The translations under genes and the position numbers were made by a program. A DNA stretch of 64,000 nt from NCBI RefSeq assembly GCF_013393365.1, contig NZ_AP022321.1:840001-904000 (forward strand), in the 5' to 3' direction. Source of the DNA: Veillonella nakazawae. GTDB taxonomy: Bacteria; Bacillota; Negativicutes; Veillonellales; Veillonellaceae. The notes under the pieces are model-generated. The model was not told the DNA's origin and did no database searches. It saw only the letters and a program-made list of their open reading frames with translations. This document shows positions 35,714-45,495 of the stretch, one piece after another. How positions within the stretch are numbered: the first letter of the stretch is position 1; each line of letters starts with the position of its first letter.

Positions 35714-38158
35714 ATGAAAGCAAGTTTACAGTGGATGAACGAATACGTGCCTGTGGATATGAATCGTCCTGCTCAAGAATTGGCCGATGAATTAACACAA
35801 GCAGGGATTCCTGTAGAAGATGTCATTGCTATGGATAATGGCATTAAGAAAATTTATACTGGTAAAATCGTAGAAATCACGAAACATCCAGATGCAGATA
35901 AATTACAAGTATGTCAAGTTGAATGCCTTACTGAAGAAGGTGAGCCTGTTACAAAACAAATCGTAACAGCAGCCACAAATGTAGCGGTAGGTCAAATCGT
36001 ACCTGTAGCGTACCATAAATCTCGCTTAGCTGATGGAACAGAAATTAAAAAAGGTAAATTGCGCGGCGAAGTATCTGAAGGCATGTTCTGTTCTGTTGCA
36101 GAATTTGGTATCTCCAGCGATTTAGTATTGCCAGAAGAAGCACAAGGTATTTATATCTTTCCTGAAGGCACACCAATCGGCCTTGATGTAAAAGACGTGT
36201 TGGGCTTAAACGACACAGTATATGAATTTGAATTGACTGCTAACCGAGCAGATTGCTTCTCCATGGTTGGTTTATCCCGTGAATTCGGCATGATGACAAA
36301 TCAAAAAGCTTTATTCCCTGTTATCATGGTTAACGAAAATGGTGAGTCCATTGAAGGCAAAGCATCTGTATCTATCGAAGCGGATGATCTTTGTACACGA
36401 TTCATGTCTCGTATCGTTACAGATGTAAAGGTTGAGCCATCTCCATTGTGGATGCAAAATCGTTTGCGTAACAGCGGTATTCGTCCTATTAATAATGTAG
36501 TAGATGTAACAAATTATGTTATGTTAGAACTTGGTCAACCTATGCATGCTTATGACTATGACCATGTAAAAGGTCATCAACTAGTGGCAAGACGTGCTAA
36601 AAATGGTGAAGTTCTTGTTACACTTGATGGTTCTGAACGTGAATTGAATGACTCTATGCTTATTATTGCCGATGCAGAACGCCCAGTAGGTGTAGCTGGT
36701 ATCATGGGTGGCTTTGATAGCGAAGTAACAAATGAAACGACTACTGTTATGCTTGAAGCTGCTGTGTTTAATGGACCATCCATTCGCCGCACTGCAAAAG
36801 CGCTTGGTATGCGTTCTGAAGCATCTGGACGTTTTGAACGTGGCGTAAACCATAAATACACTGCCTATGCTATCGACAGAGCAGCACAGTTGTTGCAACA
36901 AATTTGCCCATCCTGTAAAGTTGATGTAGGCATTATCGATGTGTACAAGAACCCTGTAGAGCAACATACAGTTACTTTCACAGCAAAACAAATCAACGAT
37001 TACTTGGGTACAAACATTGAAAAAAACGAAATGGTTCGCATTTTGACTGCTCTTGAATTCGTTGTAACTGAAGAAGGGGACCAATTATCTGCCCTCGTTC
37101 CAACATGGCGCGGTGACGTAACAGTAATGCCTGATATCGCTGAAGAGGTAGCTCGTATTTATAACTATGATAATATCGCTCCTACAATTCCTGTAGCCGT
37201 ATTGTCCTCTGGTGGTATGACGCCTAAGAAAGCTCTTACGAAAGAGGTAACACATACGTTAGCTAAATTGGGTATGACTCAAATCATTACATTTAGCTTT
37301 ATGCATAAAGATGGCCTTTCCAATATGATGCTTCCTGAAGGGGATAGCCGTTATACAGCCATTCCAATTTTGAATCCTATTTCCGAAGAATTCCCTTATA
37401 TGCGTACTACATTGGTGCCAGCTGTTATCGAAGCTGCCAAACGCAATATTGCGCAACAAAATAAGGATCTTTGGTTGTTTGAAACAGCGAATGTATATGA
37501 ACCAAAAGCATTGCCTTTGACAGAGGTACCTCATGAAAGCCCTATGGCTTGTGGTATCTTGATGGGCAAAGCAAACCAAGCTGGCTGGAATCAAGCAGAA
37601 CGCACTACAGATTTCTATGATGTAAAAGGTATCGTAGATGCGTTGTTGGCTGAACTAGGTGTTAAAGGCTATGAAATTAATCGTGGCACTGAACCTTACT
37701 TCCACCCTGGTGTAAGTGCTCAATACGTAGTTGATGGTAAAATGATTGCTCAATATGGTGAATTACATCCACAAGTGAGCAAAAACTTTGATTTACCAGG
37801 AAAAGTATACATGTTTGAAATCGATTTGGAAGCAGTATTATCCTTAACGATTCCAGCATTCCGCTATACATCTTTCAGTAAATTCCCAGGTACTAGCCGT
37901 GACCTTGCTATTGTGGCACCTGTGTCCGTATCTAGTGGTGAAATTTTATCTATCATTAAAGAGCATGGTGGCGAATATTTAGAAAGTGCATCTATCTTCG
38001 ACGTTTACGAAGGTGAACATATCGAAGCTGGTTACCGCAGTCTTGCATACAACTTGCAATTCCGCTCTATGGAAGGCACGTTGAATGATGAAGATATTGA
38101 TGGTAACATTCAAGCTATTATCGATGCATTAGCAGAAATTAACTGCAGATTACGTTAA
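35714..38158 (+). CDS. pheT: Phenylalanyl-tRNA synthetase beta subunit
   Basis: An 814-residue beta subunit with the full domain set: an N-terminal B1 part, the tRNA-binding OB fold (about residues 40-155, VEITKHPDADKLQVCQVE), the B3/B4 editing domain (about 205-390), the B5 domain (about 405-480), the catalytic-like core and the C-terminal ferredoxin-fold anticodon-binding domain (SFSKFPGTSRDLAIVAPV...). It binds tRNA and hydrolyses mis-charged Tyr-tRNA-Phe. It is translated from AGGAGG following the pheS stop and is terminated at 38176. Confidence 0.98.
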   Translation: MKASLQWMNEYVPVDMNRPAQELADELTQAGIPVEDVIAMDNGIKKIYTGKIVEITKHPDADKLQVCQVECLTEEGEPVTKQIVTAATNVAVGQIVPVAYHKSRLADGTEIKKGKLRGEVSEGMFCSVAEFGISSDLVLPEEAQGIYIFPEGTPIGLDVKDVLGLNDTVYEFELTANRADCFSMVGLSREFGMMTNQKALFPVIMVNENGESIEGKASVSIEADDLCTRFMSRIVTDVKVEPSPLWMQNRLRNSGIRPINNVVDVTNYVMLELGQPMHAYDYDHVKGHQLVARRAKNGEVLVTLDGSERELNDSMLIIADAERPVGVAGIMGGFDSEVTNETTTVMLEAAVFNGPSIRRTAKALGMRSEASGRFERGVNHKYTAYAIDRAAQLLQQICPSCKVDVGIIDVYKNPVEQHTVTFTAKQINDYLGTNIEKNEMVRILTALEFVVTEEGDQLSALVPTWRGDVTVMPDIAEEVARIYNYDNIAPTIPVAVLSSGGMTPKKALTKEVTHTLAKLGMTQIITFSFMHKDGLSNMMLPEGDSRYTAIPILNPISEEFPYMRTTLVPAVIEAAKRNIAQQNKDLWLFETANVYEPKALPLTEVPHESPMACGILMGKANQAGWNQAERTTDFYDVKGIVDALLAELGVKGYEINRGTEPYFHPGVSAQYVVDGKMIAQYGELHPQVSKNFDLPGKVYMFEIDLEAVLSLTIPAFRYTSFSKFPGTSRDLAIVAPVSVSSGEILSIIKEHGGEYLESASIFDVYEGEHIEAGYRSLAYNLQFRSMEGTLNDEDIDGNIQAIIDALAEINCRLR

Positions 38159-38175
38159 TCTCAAGCAGTATATTG

Positions 38176-38206
38176 AAAGGGTTTACCATATGGTAAACCC
38201 TTTTAG
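38176..38206 (+). terminator. Intrinsic terminator after pheT
   Basis: A perfect palindrome, AAAGGGTTTACCA-TA-TGGTAAACCCTTT, ending in TTTT. Confidence 0.88.
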
Positions 38207-38246
38207 TACTATAGTTATACCTTTAGTTAGGTAGAAAGGATTATCC

Positions 38247-40670
38247 ATGGAATTATTGGCTCCTGCCGGTACGATGGAAAACTTTATAGCCGCTTTAGAA
38301 TCTGGGGCTGATGCTATTTATCTTGGCGGTAAAGGCTTTAATGCTCGTGCTCATGCAGCAAACTTTGGCATTGAAGAACTGGCTGAGGCTATTCGTTTGG
38401 CTCATATTTTAGATGTGTCCGTATATGTAACCGTAAATATCCTCATAGGTGATTCCGAATTAAAGGATCTCGAGGCGTATTTAAAGGACTTAGAGCGCAT
38501 CGGTGTGGATGCTATTATCGTTCAAGATTTAGCAGTTGCTAAACTAGCTCAGCGTGTGGCTCCTAAACTTCACTTGCATGGCAGTACGCAGATGACGGCG
38601 GCTACATTAGATGCTGTTCGTTTTTATGAAAGCCTCGGTTTTACCCGTGTTGTATTGGCTCGTGAATTGAGCCTTCCTGAAATTGAACATATTTGTAAAA
38701 ACTGTACAGCTGAAATCGAAGTCTTTGTACATGGTGCCTTATGTGTGTGCTATTCTGGTCAATGCTTGATGAGTTCCTTTATCGGTGGTCGCAGTGGTAA
38801 CCGTGGTGCTTGCGCACAACCTTGCCGGTTGCCTTATGAACTATTGGATTCTTCTGGTACTAGTTTGCTACCTAAACACGAAGCCTATCTATTAAGTCCA
38901 AAGGATCTTAACTATAGTGAGCATATGAATGAGCTCGTAGCTGCCGGTGTTACATCCTTTAAGGTAGAAGGACGTATGAAGAAGGTTTCCTATGTACGCC
39001 AAGTTATTGGGACTTATCGCCATATTTTAGATACGGCTCATATGGATGCTGCTGATGCCGATGCATTGGCATCTGGGTTTAATCGTGGCTTCTCTACAGA
39101 TTACTTAACAGACCATGTAGGGAAATCTATGATGACTGTTGTAGCTCCAAATAATCAAGGCAAATTAATTGGTAAAGCAGAGGTCAAAAAAGGACAAGTT
39201 CATTTATTCCTAACAGAACCGATTGAAAAAGGATCACTTTTAAAGGTAATGCAAGATTCTGGTAGTATTACGTATTATCAAATTGATCAAAATTGGTCCT
39301 TAATGGATGAAAAGCATTTTGTAGGCAAACCTGATGAAGGGTTTGCAGCGGGACAAGTATTTTTAGCATCTACGCCAAAATCTCAAAAGCAACGAGGCTT
39401 ACAAGATTTTAGTGCTAAATTAGAGGTACATGGTTATCTATCTATTAATACAGACCGAGAACAACCTTGCACAGACCTTACCTTTGTATTGAATGATGGG
39501 CGTACTGTGACTGTATCTAATGAGTTTGAACCGGTTTATGCTAACAATAAACCGACTACATTAGAGAAGGTTACTGACCAAGTAGGTAGATTAGGCAATA
39601 CATTGTTTACGCTTGGCTCTATGTCTATTCCTGATGGACCTTATATGTGGCCAGCTAGTGTGTTAAATGCATTGCGCCGAGATGCTGTAGAAGCGCTAGA
39701 AAACTTACTGATTACAGACCATGAAACGGCTTGGGCTGAGCTGGCTGTAGAGCCTCAAGATATGTCATCTATGGTTGCTAAGGGTAAGGTTCAATATTCT
39801 GAGCCTATGGTGAGTGCTCGCGTTGATGAACTAGAGGCTGTGAAAGCAGCTATTGAAGGGGGCGCTAAGAAGATTATCTTCGGTGGTGACCGTTTACAAC
39901 GTAAACCTTATGAACTTAGCATCTACGGGCAGGTAGCTAAGATTTGCAAAGACTATAATGTACTCTGTGTATTTGCTACGCCTCGGGTCGTGAAAGATGA
40001 TGAAGTAAAGGCGTATATGAATACCCTTGAGGCCATAGTTGAGGCGAAACCGGATAGCATTTCTATTCACGTCCCTCAAGCGTTATTGTGGCTTCGTGAC
40101 TTAGGGTATACAGGTGCTATTGAAGCCGATACAGGCCTTAATATATTTAATGGCTCTTCCTTACAAGTATGGGAAGATTTACATATGAGTAGCATAGCGC
40201 CATCCTTAGAGTTAACCTTGGCACAACTTGTTAACTTGCAAAAATCTACTAAATTGCCATTAGAAATAATGGTACATGGTTACACAGAAATGATGATTTC
40301 CGAATACTGTGCCATTGCAAGCTTTGTGGGCACTGGTAAAAAGGAAAACTGTCCTATGCCATGTGTAAGGGAGGACTATGCATTGAAGGACCGTAAAGGG
40401 GAAGTGTTCCCATTGCGTACCGATCCTTATTGCCGTATGCACATCATGAATAGTCATGAAATGGACATGCGTGCCTATGTGCCAGAGTTACATCGAAAAG
40501 GGCTACATATTTTGCGCATCGATGGTCGACATATGGATCCACATCGCTTGCGTACTATCGTAGCAGATTATGTATCCATTCAAAATGGAACAAAAGAGGC
40601 TCCGCCTAAGAGTGTAGGTAAAGATGATACACCTATTACAAGGGGCCACTATTTTAGAGGTATTTTATAA
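38247..40670 (+). CDS. Peptidase U32 family protein with duplicated barrel (RlhA/TrhP-like)
   Basis: An 807-residue U32 protein. The N-terminal half has MELLAPAGTMENFIAALESG, EVFVHGALCVCYSGQCL and GNRGACAQPCR, whose cysteines correspond to the iron-sulfur ligands of the family. A DUF3656-type middle follows. The C-terminal third repeats the pattern (DELEAVKAAIEGGAKKIIFGG, EIMVHGYTEMMISEYCA, CPMPCVRED), indicating an internal duplication. Although named peptidases, characterised members (E. coli RlhA, TrhP proteins) hydroxylate rRNA or tRNA bases using prephenate-derived chemistry, so an RNA-modification role is most likely. It is followed 13 bases later by mutS2. Confidence 0.88.
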   Translation: MELLAPAGTMENFIAALESGADAIYLGGKGFNARAHAANFGIEELAEAIRLAHILDVSVYVTVNILIGDSELKDLEAYLKDLERIGVDAIIVQDLAVAKLAQRVAPKLHLHGSTQMTAATLDAVRFYESLGFTRVVLARELSLPEIEHICKNCTAEIEVFVHGALCVCYSGQCLMSSFIGGRSGNRGACAQPCRLPYELLDSSGTSLLPKHEAYLLSPKDLNYSEHMNELVAAGVTSFKVEGRMKKVSYVRQVIGTYRHILDTAHMDAADADALASGFNRGFSTDYLTDHVGKSMMTVVAPNNQGKLIGKAEVKKGQVHLFLTEPIEKGSLLKVMQDSGSITYYQIDQNWSLMDEKHFVGKPDEGFAAGQVFLASTPKSQKQRGLQDFSAKLEVHGYLSINTDREQPCTDLTFVLNDGRTVTVSNEFEPVYANNKPTTLEKVTDQVGRLGNTLFTLGSMSIPDGPYMWPASVLNALRRDAVEALENLLITDHETAWAELAVEPQDMSSMVAKGKVQYSEPMVSARVDELEAVKAAIEGGAKKIIFGGDRLQRKPYELSIYGQVAKICKDYNVLCVFATPRVVKDDEVKAYMNTLEAIVEAKPDSISIHVPQALLWLRDLGYTGAIEADTGLNIFNGSSLQVWEDLHMSSIAPSLELTLAQLVNLQKSTKLPLEIMVHGYTEMMISEYCAIASFVGTGKKENCPMPCVREDYALKDRKGEVFPLRTDPYCRMHIMNSHEMDMRAYVPELHRKGLHILRIDGRHMDPHRLRTIVADYVSIQNGTKEAPPKSVGKDDTPITRGHYFRGIL

Positions 40671-40683
40671 AAGAGGTAGTACA

Positions 40684-43062
40684 TTGTTTAACGAAGATGT
40701 ATTAGACTTTCACCATATAAAAGAACAATTACAACAACACTGTAGTTCTACCATTGCTAAAGAATTAGCTATGCACATCGAACCTATGACAGATGCGAAA
40801 GCCATTCAAGAGAACCTTGATGAAACGGCGGAGGCAATGCGTTCTTTGCAAACTGAGGTAGAACAACCGTTAGGCGGTACGCGAGATATTCGTGAGTCCT
40901 GTAAGAAGAGTCGTAAAGACTTTGTCCTTACTCGTGAAGCATTGTGGGATATTTATTTAACCATTGGTGCTTATAAGCGCATGACAAAGTTTTTTAGAAC
41001 GAAATATATGGAATATCCTTTACTATCCTTATGGGTACAGGATATGCCAAATACAGATCGCATTGAAAATCGCTTTAAACGCGTTTTTGATGAAAAAGGG
41101 GAATTGCTTGATACAGCATCTCCTAAGTTGGCGAGCCTAAGAAATACGATTATTAAAACTCGTGAAAAGATTAAAAATGATATTCAAGCTATCTTACACG
41201 ACAAGGATAATCAGAAGTATTTCCAAGAAACAATCATTACACAGCGTAACAATCGCTATGTAATCCCTGTAAAACAGGAATATCGCCAATATTTTGATGG
41301 TCTTATTCACGACCGTTCTGCAACGGGTCAAACACTCTATATTGAACCGATGCGCTTGGTGAATCTAAATAATGAATTACAAGAGGCATTGATTGGTGAA
41401 GAGCAAGAGGTATTGCGTATTTACCGTGAATTATCAGCCCTTGTAAAACAACATAGTAATGATTTGATGGATGCTTGTGAAAAGATATCCCACATCGAAT
41501 TTGTATATGGTAAGGCGAGCCTTGCTATTTCTTATAAGGGTGTACCGGCCATCTTGAGTACTGATAGAACTGTCAATCTCATGAGAGCTCGGCACCCATT
41601 AATCCCACCGAATGTGGTAGTGCCTACAAATATTCAATTAGGTACATCGTACCGTATTTTATTGATTACTGGTTCTAATACAGGCGGTAAAACAGTATCC
41701 CTTAAAACATTAGGGTTATTGAGTTTAATGAACCAATGTGGTCTATTTATCCCTGCAGACCACGGCTCAATGTTGCCTATATTCCAAAATATCTTTGCCG
41801 ATATTGGGGATGAACAAAGTATTGAGGCTAGCCTTAGTACGTTCTCTGCTCATATGACACAAGTTATTTCCATTATTAAACATTGTGGTCCAAATGACTT
41901 GGTATTACTGGATGAACTTGGATCCGGTACAGATCCAGAGGAAGGTAGTGCACTTGCTGTATCTATCCTTGAGTTCTTCCGTAAAAAAGGTGCCCTTATG
42001 ATGGTAAGCACCCATTATAATGAGCTTAAAAACTATGCATACCATACAGAAGGAATCGAAAACGGCCATGTAGAGTTTGATGAGCGTACGTTAAAGCCAA
42101 CATATCGACTTCATATCGGTGTAGCAGGTAGTAGCCATGCATTGAGTATTGCGGCCCGTTTAGGTTTGCCAAAAGATATCGTAACGCGCGCTGCAGAGTA
42201 TAAATCTCAATTTGGTAGCCATGAAATGGAAGAAGTTCTTTCAGATTTGAATGAGCAACTTCGTAAGGCATCTGAACGGGAAAGAGCCTTAAAGAAAGAG
42301 CTTGATGAAACACGTCGCATGCGTGGTCAATTAGAGAAGGAAAAGAAACAGTTTAACGAAAAGCGTAAACAAATCTTAGCCAAAGCTCAAGCTGATGCAG
42401 AATCTATGAAACGTAGCTTACGCGTCGAAGGGGAAGCGATTATCAAGCAATTGAAAGCACAATTCTCTGAAACAAATAAGGATAAGCGTCAATCTGCTAT
42501 TAATGCTGCACGTAAGGGTATCTCTAATGTACATATACCAGAATCTCCAGTCGATGATGATCGTAAATCTTTGACTGCAGATGCTATTAAGGTAGGCCAA
42601 GCAGTATATGTTACATCTTTGCGCTCATTAGGTACCGTATTAGCTATCAATGGCAATCGTGTGAATGTAGATATTAATGGACTAACAGCTACTGTAAAGG
42701 TTAGCGAATTACAATCTACTACACGTGAAGAAGGAAATAAGCTTGCACGGGAACAAAAAGCAGCTATGCCTAAAACTAGAAAACGTATGGGGGGCTCTGC
42801 CGTACAACGCCAAAAAGAGGTTCGTACTGAAATCAATATTCTTGGACAAACGGTAGATGAAGCGACAGTTTCTGTTGGTAGATTTATTGACCAAGCCTTG
42901 CTTGGTGGTGTTAATCAAGTGCGCATTATTCACGGTAAGGGGACTGGCGCATTACGTGAAGGTGTACATCAATATTTGCGTACCTTACCGCATGTAGCTC
43001 ATTTTGAAACGGCAGGCTATGACGAAGGTGGTGTAGGAGCTACCAATGTAGTTCTGAAATAA
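40684..43062 (+). CDS. mutS2: MutS2 endonuclease/ATPase
   Basis: A 792-residue MutS homologue lacking the mismatch-recognition domains. It shows the core lever helices, Walker A ITGSNTGGKT, Walker B LVLLDELGSGTDPEEG, a long coiled coil (residues about 510-620, Glu/Lys/Arg rich), a KOW-like beta segment and a C-terminal Smr nuclease domain ending with RIIHGKGTGALREGV. Smr domains often begin LDLRG; here the strand reads INILGQTVDEA. MutS2 acts on branched DNA and, in Bacillus, on collided ribosomes. The start is taken as TTG 40684 after AGAGG at 40672-40676; an in-frame ATG at 40624 lies inside the U32 gene. Confidence 0.95.
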   Translation: MFNEDVLDFHHIKEQLQQHCSSTIAKELAMHIEPMTDAKAIQENLDETAEAMRSLQTEVEQPLGGTRDIRESCKKSRKDFVLTREALWDIYLTIGAYKRMTKFFRTKYMEYPLLSLWVQDMPNTDRIENRFKRVFDEKGELLDTASPKLASLRNTIIKTREKIKNDIQAILHDKDNQKYFQETIITQRNNRYVIPVKQEYRQYFDGLIHDRSATGQTLYIEPMRLVNLNNELQEALIGEEQEVLRIYRELSALVKQHSNDLMDACEKISHIEFVYGKASLAISYKGVPAILSTDRTVNLMRARHPLIPPNVVVPTNIQLGTSYRILLITGSNTGGKTVSLKTLGLLSLMNQCGLFIPADHGSMLPIFQNIFADIGDEQSIEASLSTFSAHMTQVISIIKHCGPNDLVLLDELGSGTDPEEGSALAVSILEFFRKKGALMMVSTHYNELKNYAYHTEGIENGHVEFDERTLKPTYRLHIGVAGSSHALSIAARLGLPKDIVTRAAEYKSQFGSHEMEEVLSDLNEQLRKASERERALKKELDETRRMRGQLEKEKKQFNEKRKQILAKAQADAESMKRSLRVEGEAIIKQLKAQFSETNKDKRQSAINAARKGISNVHIPESPVDDDRKSLTADAIKVGQAVYVTSLRSLGTVLAINGNRVNVDINGLTATVKVSELQSTTREEGNKLAREQKAAMPKTRKRMGGSAVQRQKEVRTEINILGQTVDEATVSVGRFIDQALLGGVNQVRIIHGKGTGALREGVHQYLRTLPHVAHFETAGYDEGGVGATNVVLK

Positions 43063-43163
43063 AGCTACACAATAGTGATATAGTTATATATAATACAGTA
43101 AATTATTATCGTATATCAAATTGGTTATGGGGTATAGCCATATACATATATAGAAATAGAAGA

Positions 43164-43196
43164 GGTAGTAAGTTCTTAGAACTTACTACCTTTTTA
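43164..43196 (+). terminator. Intrinsic terminator after mutS2
   Basis: GGTAGTAAGTTCT and AGAACTTACTACC pair almost to the tip and are followed by TTTTT. Confidence 0.92.
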
Positions 43197-43200
43197 CGTA

Positions 43201-43232
43201 AAAGAAAGAAGCGGAACACATGTTCCGCTCCT
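43201..43232 (-). terminator. Intrinsic terminator of the minus-strand penicillin-binding protein gene
   Basis: On the minus strand a perfect 9-bp stem (AGCGGAACA / TGTTCCGCT) is followed by TCTTTCTTTT. It lies back-to-back with the mutS2 terminator. Confidence 0.82.
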
Positions 43233-43245
43233 TTAGAGTATGAGA

Positions 43246-45333
43246 TTAACGATCTTTTTTACTAGACTTTTTACTTTTCGATGAATTAGATTTCTGTTCA
43301 GTTGCATCATCTTTTGAGCCACTGTCATCTTTTACAGCTTCATCTTTCGATTTGTCTTTATCGTCTTTTTTGTCTGCTTTTTCGTCCTTAGCAGCTTCTT
43401 TTTTAGGCTGTGCTTTTACAGGATTATAATAACCTTCAGAAACAGCTGCTTGAGCGCTAGCTGGTACATTAAAGTCGGAAGCAGGGGTATTGGCTAATGC
43501 GGCCGACATAAATTGTCTCCACATTACAGCTGGCGTTGAACCACCAGTAATACCTAATGTTTCAGATCCGTAGTCATCACCAATCCAAACAGCAGCAACT
43601 AAATCAGGCGTATATCCAACGAACCAAGCATCTTTTTCATCATCTGTTGTACCTGTTTTACCAGCTGCAGGTCTACCGATAGCAGCATTGCCACCAGTAC
43701 CACCATTAATAACAGATTCTAACATATCAGTGATGATAGCAGCATCTTTTTCTTCAACGACGCGCTTTTCTTGGATGGAATTTTCTTCCACTACTTGTCC
43801 GTTGCGGTCCACGATTTTTATGATTGCTGTAGGTTGAACCTTGACGCCACCATTAGCAAGTACGCCATAAGCTTCAGCCATTTCCAATGGTGAAACACCA
43901 TGAGTTAAACCACCAAGTGCTGTTGATAAGTTGTTATCTTCATCAGTTAAGGTAGTAATACCCATCTTCTTAGCTAAGTCGATAATCTTAGACATACCTA
44001 CTTCATCAGCAATTTTTACAGCTGGTACGTTACGAGAATGTTGTAATGCATAGCGGTATGTAATATTACCCTCAAAGTTTCGTTCATAGTTTTGAGGACG
44101 CCATCCATTAAAATCAACAGGGCTATCATCAACAATGGACCCTGGAGTTTTACCAGATTGAATAGCAGCTAAGTAAACGAATGGTTTCATAGCAGAGCCT
44201 GGTTGACGTTCCGCTTGTGATGCACGGTTAAAGGCATCATCTCCACGACCACCGACCATGGCAACGATATAACCATTATGTGGATTCATTGCTACGATAG
44301 CACCTTGTGGTTGGTGTAGACCATTTTGGTCAGTATACATAGTTGGTAGATTTTGCATTGCTGCAACAGCAGCATTTTGCGCATCCATATCGAGAGTGGT
44401 ATAAATTTTTAAACCATCTTTGTAGATTGCATCATCGCCATATTTTTCAGAAACTTGTGCAATAACATAGTTAATGAAGTAAGATGCATTAGATTTTTCA
44501 TGCGTTTGTTCTTGTTTTGCCACTAAGCCTAAATCTGCTTGACGTGCTTCATCAGCTTGCTCTTGTGTAATGTAACCGTATTTAACCATTTGGCCTAATA
44601 CAACAGCTTGACGTTTTTTACTAGCTTCCAAATCATTGAATGGAGAGTAGTAGTTAGGACTTTGTGGTAAGCCTGCAATAAGTGCTGCTTGGGCTAGCGT
44701 TAATTGGCTAGCATCCTTACCAAAGTATACATGAGCTGCAGATTGTACACCGTATGCACCTTGGCCAAAGTAAATTTGGTTCATGTACATTTCAAGGATT
44801 TCATCCTTCGTGTAATGTTGTTCAATTTTAAGTGCTAGCAATGCTTCAGAAATTTTACGTTTAAATGTTCTGTCTTGAGATAAGAATGCATTACGCGCTA
44901 ACTGTTGAGTGATTGTAGAACCACCTTCAGATACGCCACTATGAACAATGTTAACCCATACAGCACGCAAGATACCAACAGGGTCGATACCGTGATGGGA
45001 ATAGAAGCGAGAGTCCTCAGTAGCAACAAAGGCATTTTGTAAATCCTTTGGTACATCTTTTAAAGGTACAGGTAATCTGTTCTCTGTGGAATGAACCGTT
45101 GTGATAAGATTACCATGGACATCGTAAATTTGAGACGATGCAGAAGGACGTACATTGGATACATCTGGTAGGTTAGACAGTGTAGCACTGATGAAACCAC
45201 AGCCACCTCCGGCTACGATGAGTATAAGGAGAAGAGCACAAATCCAAAATAGACGCTTCGGACTTGTTTTCTTCGGTGTAGAGCCGCTACTATTAGAACG
45301 GCGGCTACTTCTCGCATTTGAGTTATTACTCAT
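43246..45333 (-). CDS. Bifunctional class A penicillin-binding protein (PBP1a-like)
   Basis: A 695-residue peptidoglycan synthase. After a Ser/Arg-rich cytoplasmic N-terminus and one membrane helix (LFWICALLLILIVAGGGCGF) comes the GT51 glycosyltransferase (FVATEDSRFYSHHGID with the catalytic glutamate, GGSTITQQLARNAFL, EILEMYMNQIYFGQGAYGV). The transpeptidase follows with the active serine in PGSAMKPF, the SRN motif in HSRN and KTG in AGKTGTTDD. The C-terminus is a roughly 55-residue Lys/Asp/Glu/Ser low-complexity tail. GAGGTG precedes the ATG on the minus strand. It is isolated between convergent mutS2 and divergent tyrS. Confidence 0.96.
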   Translation of the reverse strand: MSNNSNARSSRRSNSSGSTPKKTSPKRLFWICALLLILIVAGGGCGFISATLSNLPDVSNVRPSASSQIYDVHGNLITTVHSTENRLPVPLKDVPKDLQNAFVATEDSRFYSHHGIDPVGILRAVWVNIVHSGVSEGGSTITQQLARNAFLSQDRTFKRKISEALLALKIEQHYTKDEILEMYMNQIYFGQGAYGVQSAAHVYFGKDASQLTLAQAALIAGLPQSPNYYSPFNDLEASKKRQAVVLGQMVKYGYITQEQADEARQADLGLVAKQEQTHEKSNASYFINYVIAQVSEKYGDDAIYKDGLKIYTTLDMDAQNAAVAAMQNLPTMYTDQNGLHQPQGAIVAMNPHNGYIVAMVGGRGDDAFNRASQAERQPGSAMKPFVYLAAIQSGKTPGSIVDDSPVDFNGWRPQNYERNFEGNITYRYALQHSRNVPAVKIADEVGMSKIIDLAKKMGITTLTDEDNNLSTALGGLTHGVSPLEMAEAYGVLANGGVKVQPTAIIKIVDRNGQVVEENSIQEKRVVEEKDAAIITDMLESVINGGTGGNAAIGRPAAGKTGTTDDEKDAWFVGYTPDLVAAVWIGDDYGSETLGITGGSTPAVMWRQFMSAALANTPASDFNVPASAQAAVSEGYYNPVKAQPKKEAAKDEKADKKDDKDKSKDEAVKDDSGSKDDATEQKSNSSKSKKSSKKDR

Positions 45334-45437
45334 AGAGTCACCTCTTTTTTCTTTTGTTAGTAAATATAACGTAAATTCTATTACGCAGTTATAAATATTA
45401 TATCATAAAAGGGTTAAAACCAATACTATATATATAA

Positions 45438-45466
45438 TTGTGAAAGTTTTTAGATAATGGTATACT
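45438..45466 (+). promoter_or_regulatory. Promoter of tyrS
   Basis: TTGTGA at 45438-45443 and TATACT at 45461-45466 with a 17-base spacer, 30 bases ahead of the tyrS start. Confidence 0.7.
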
Positions 45467-45495
45467 AAAACAATAGTATTTCGAGGAGGATTATC

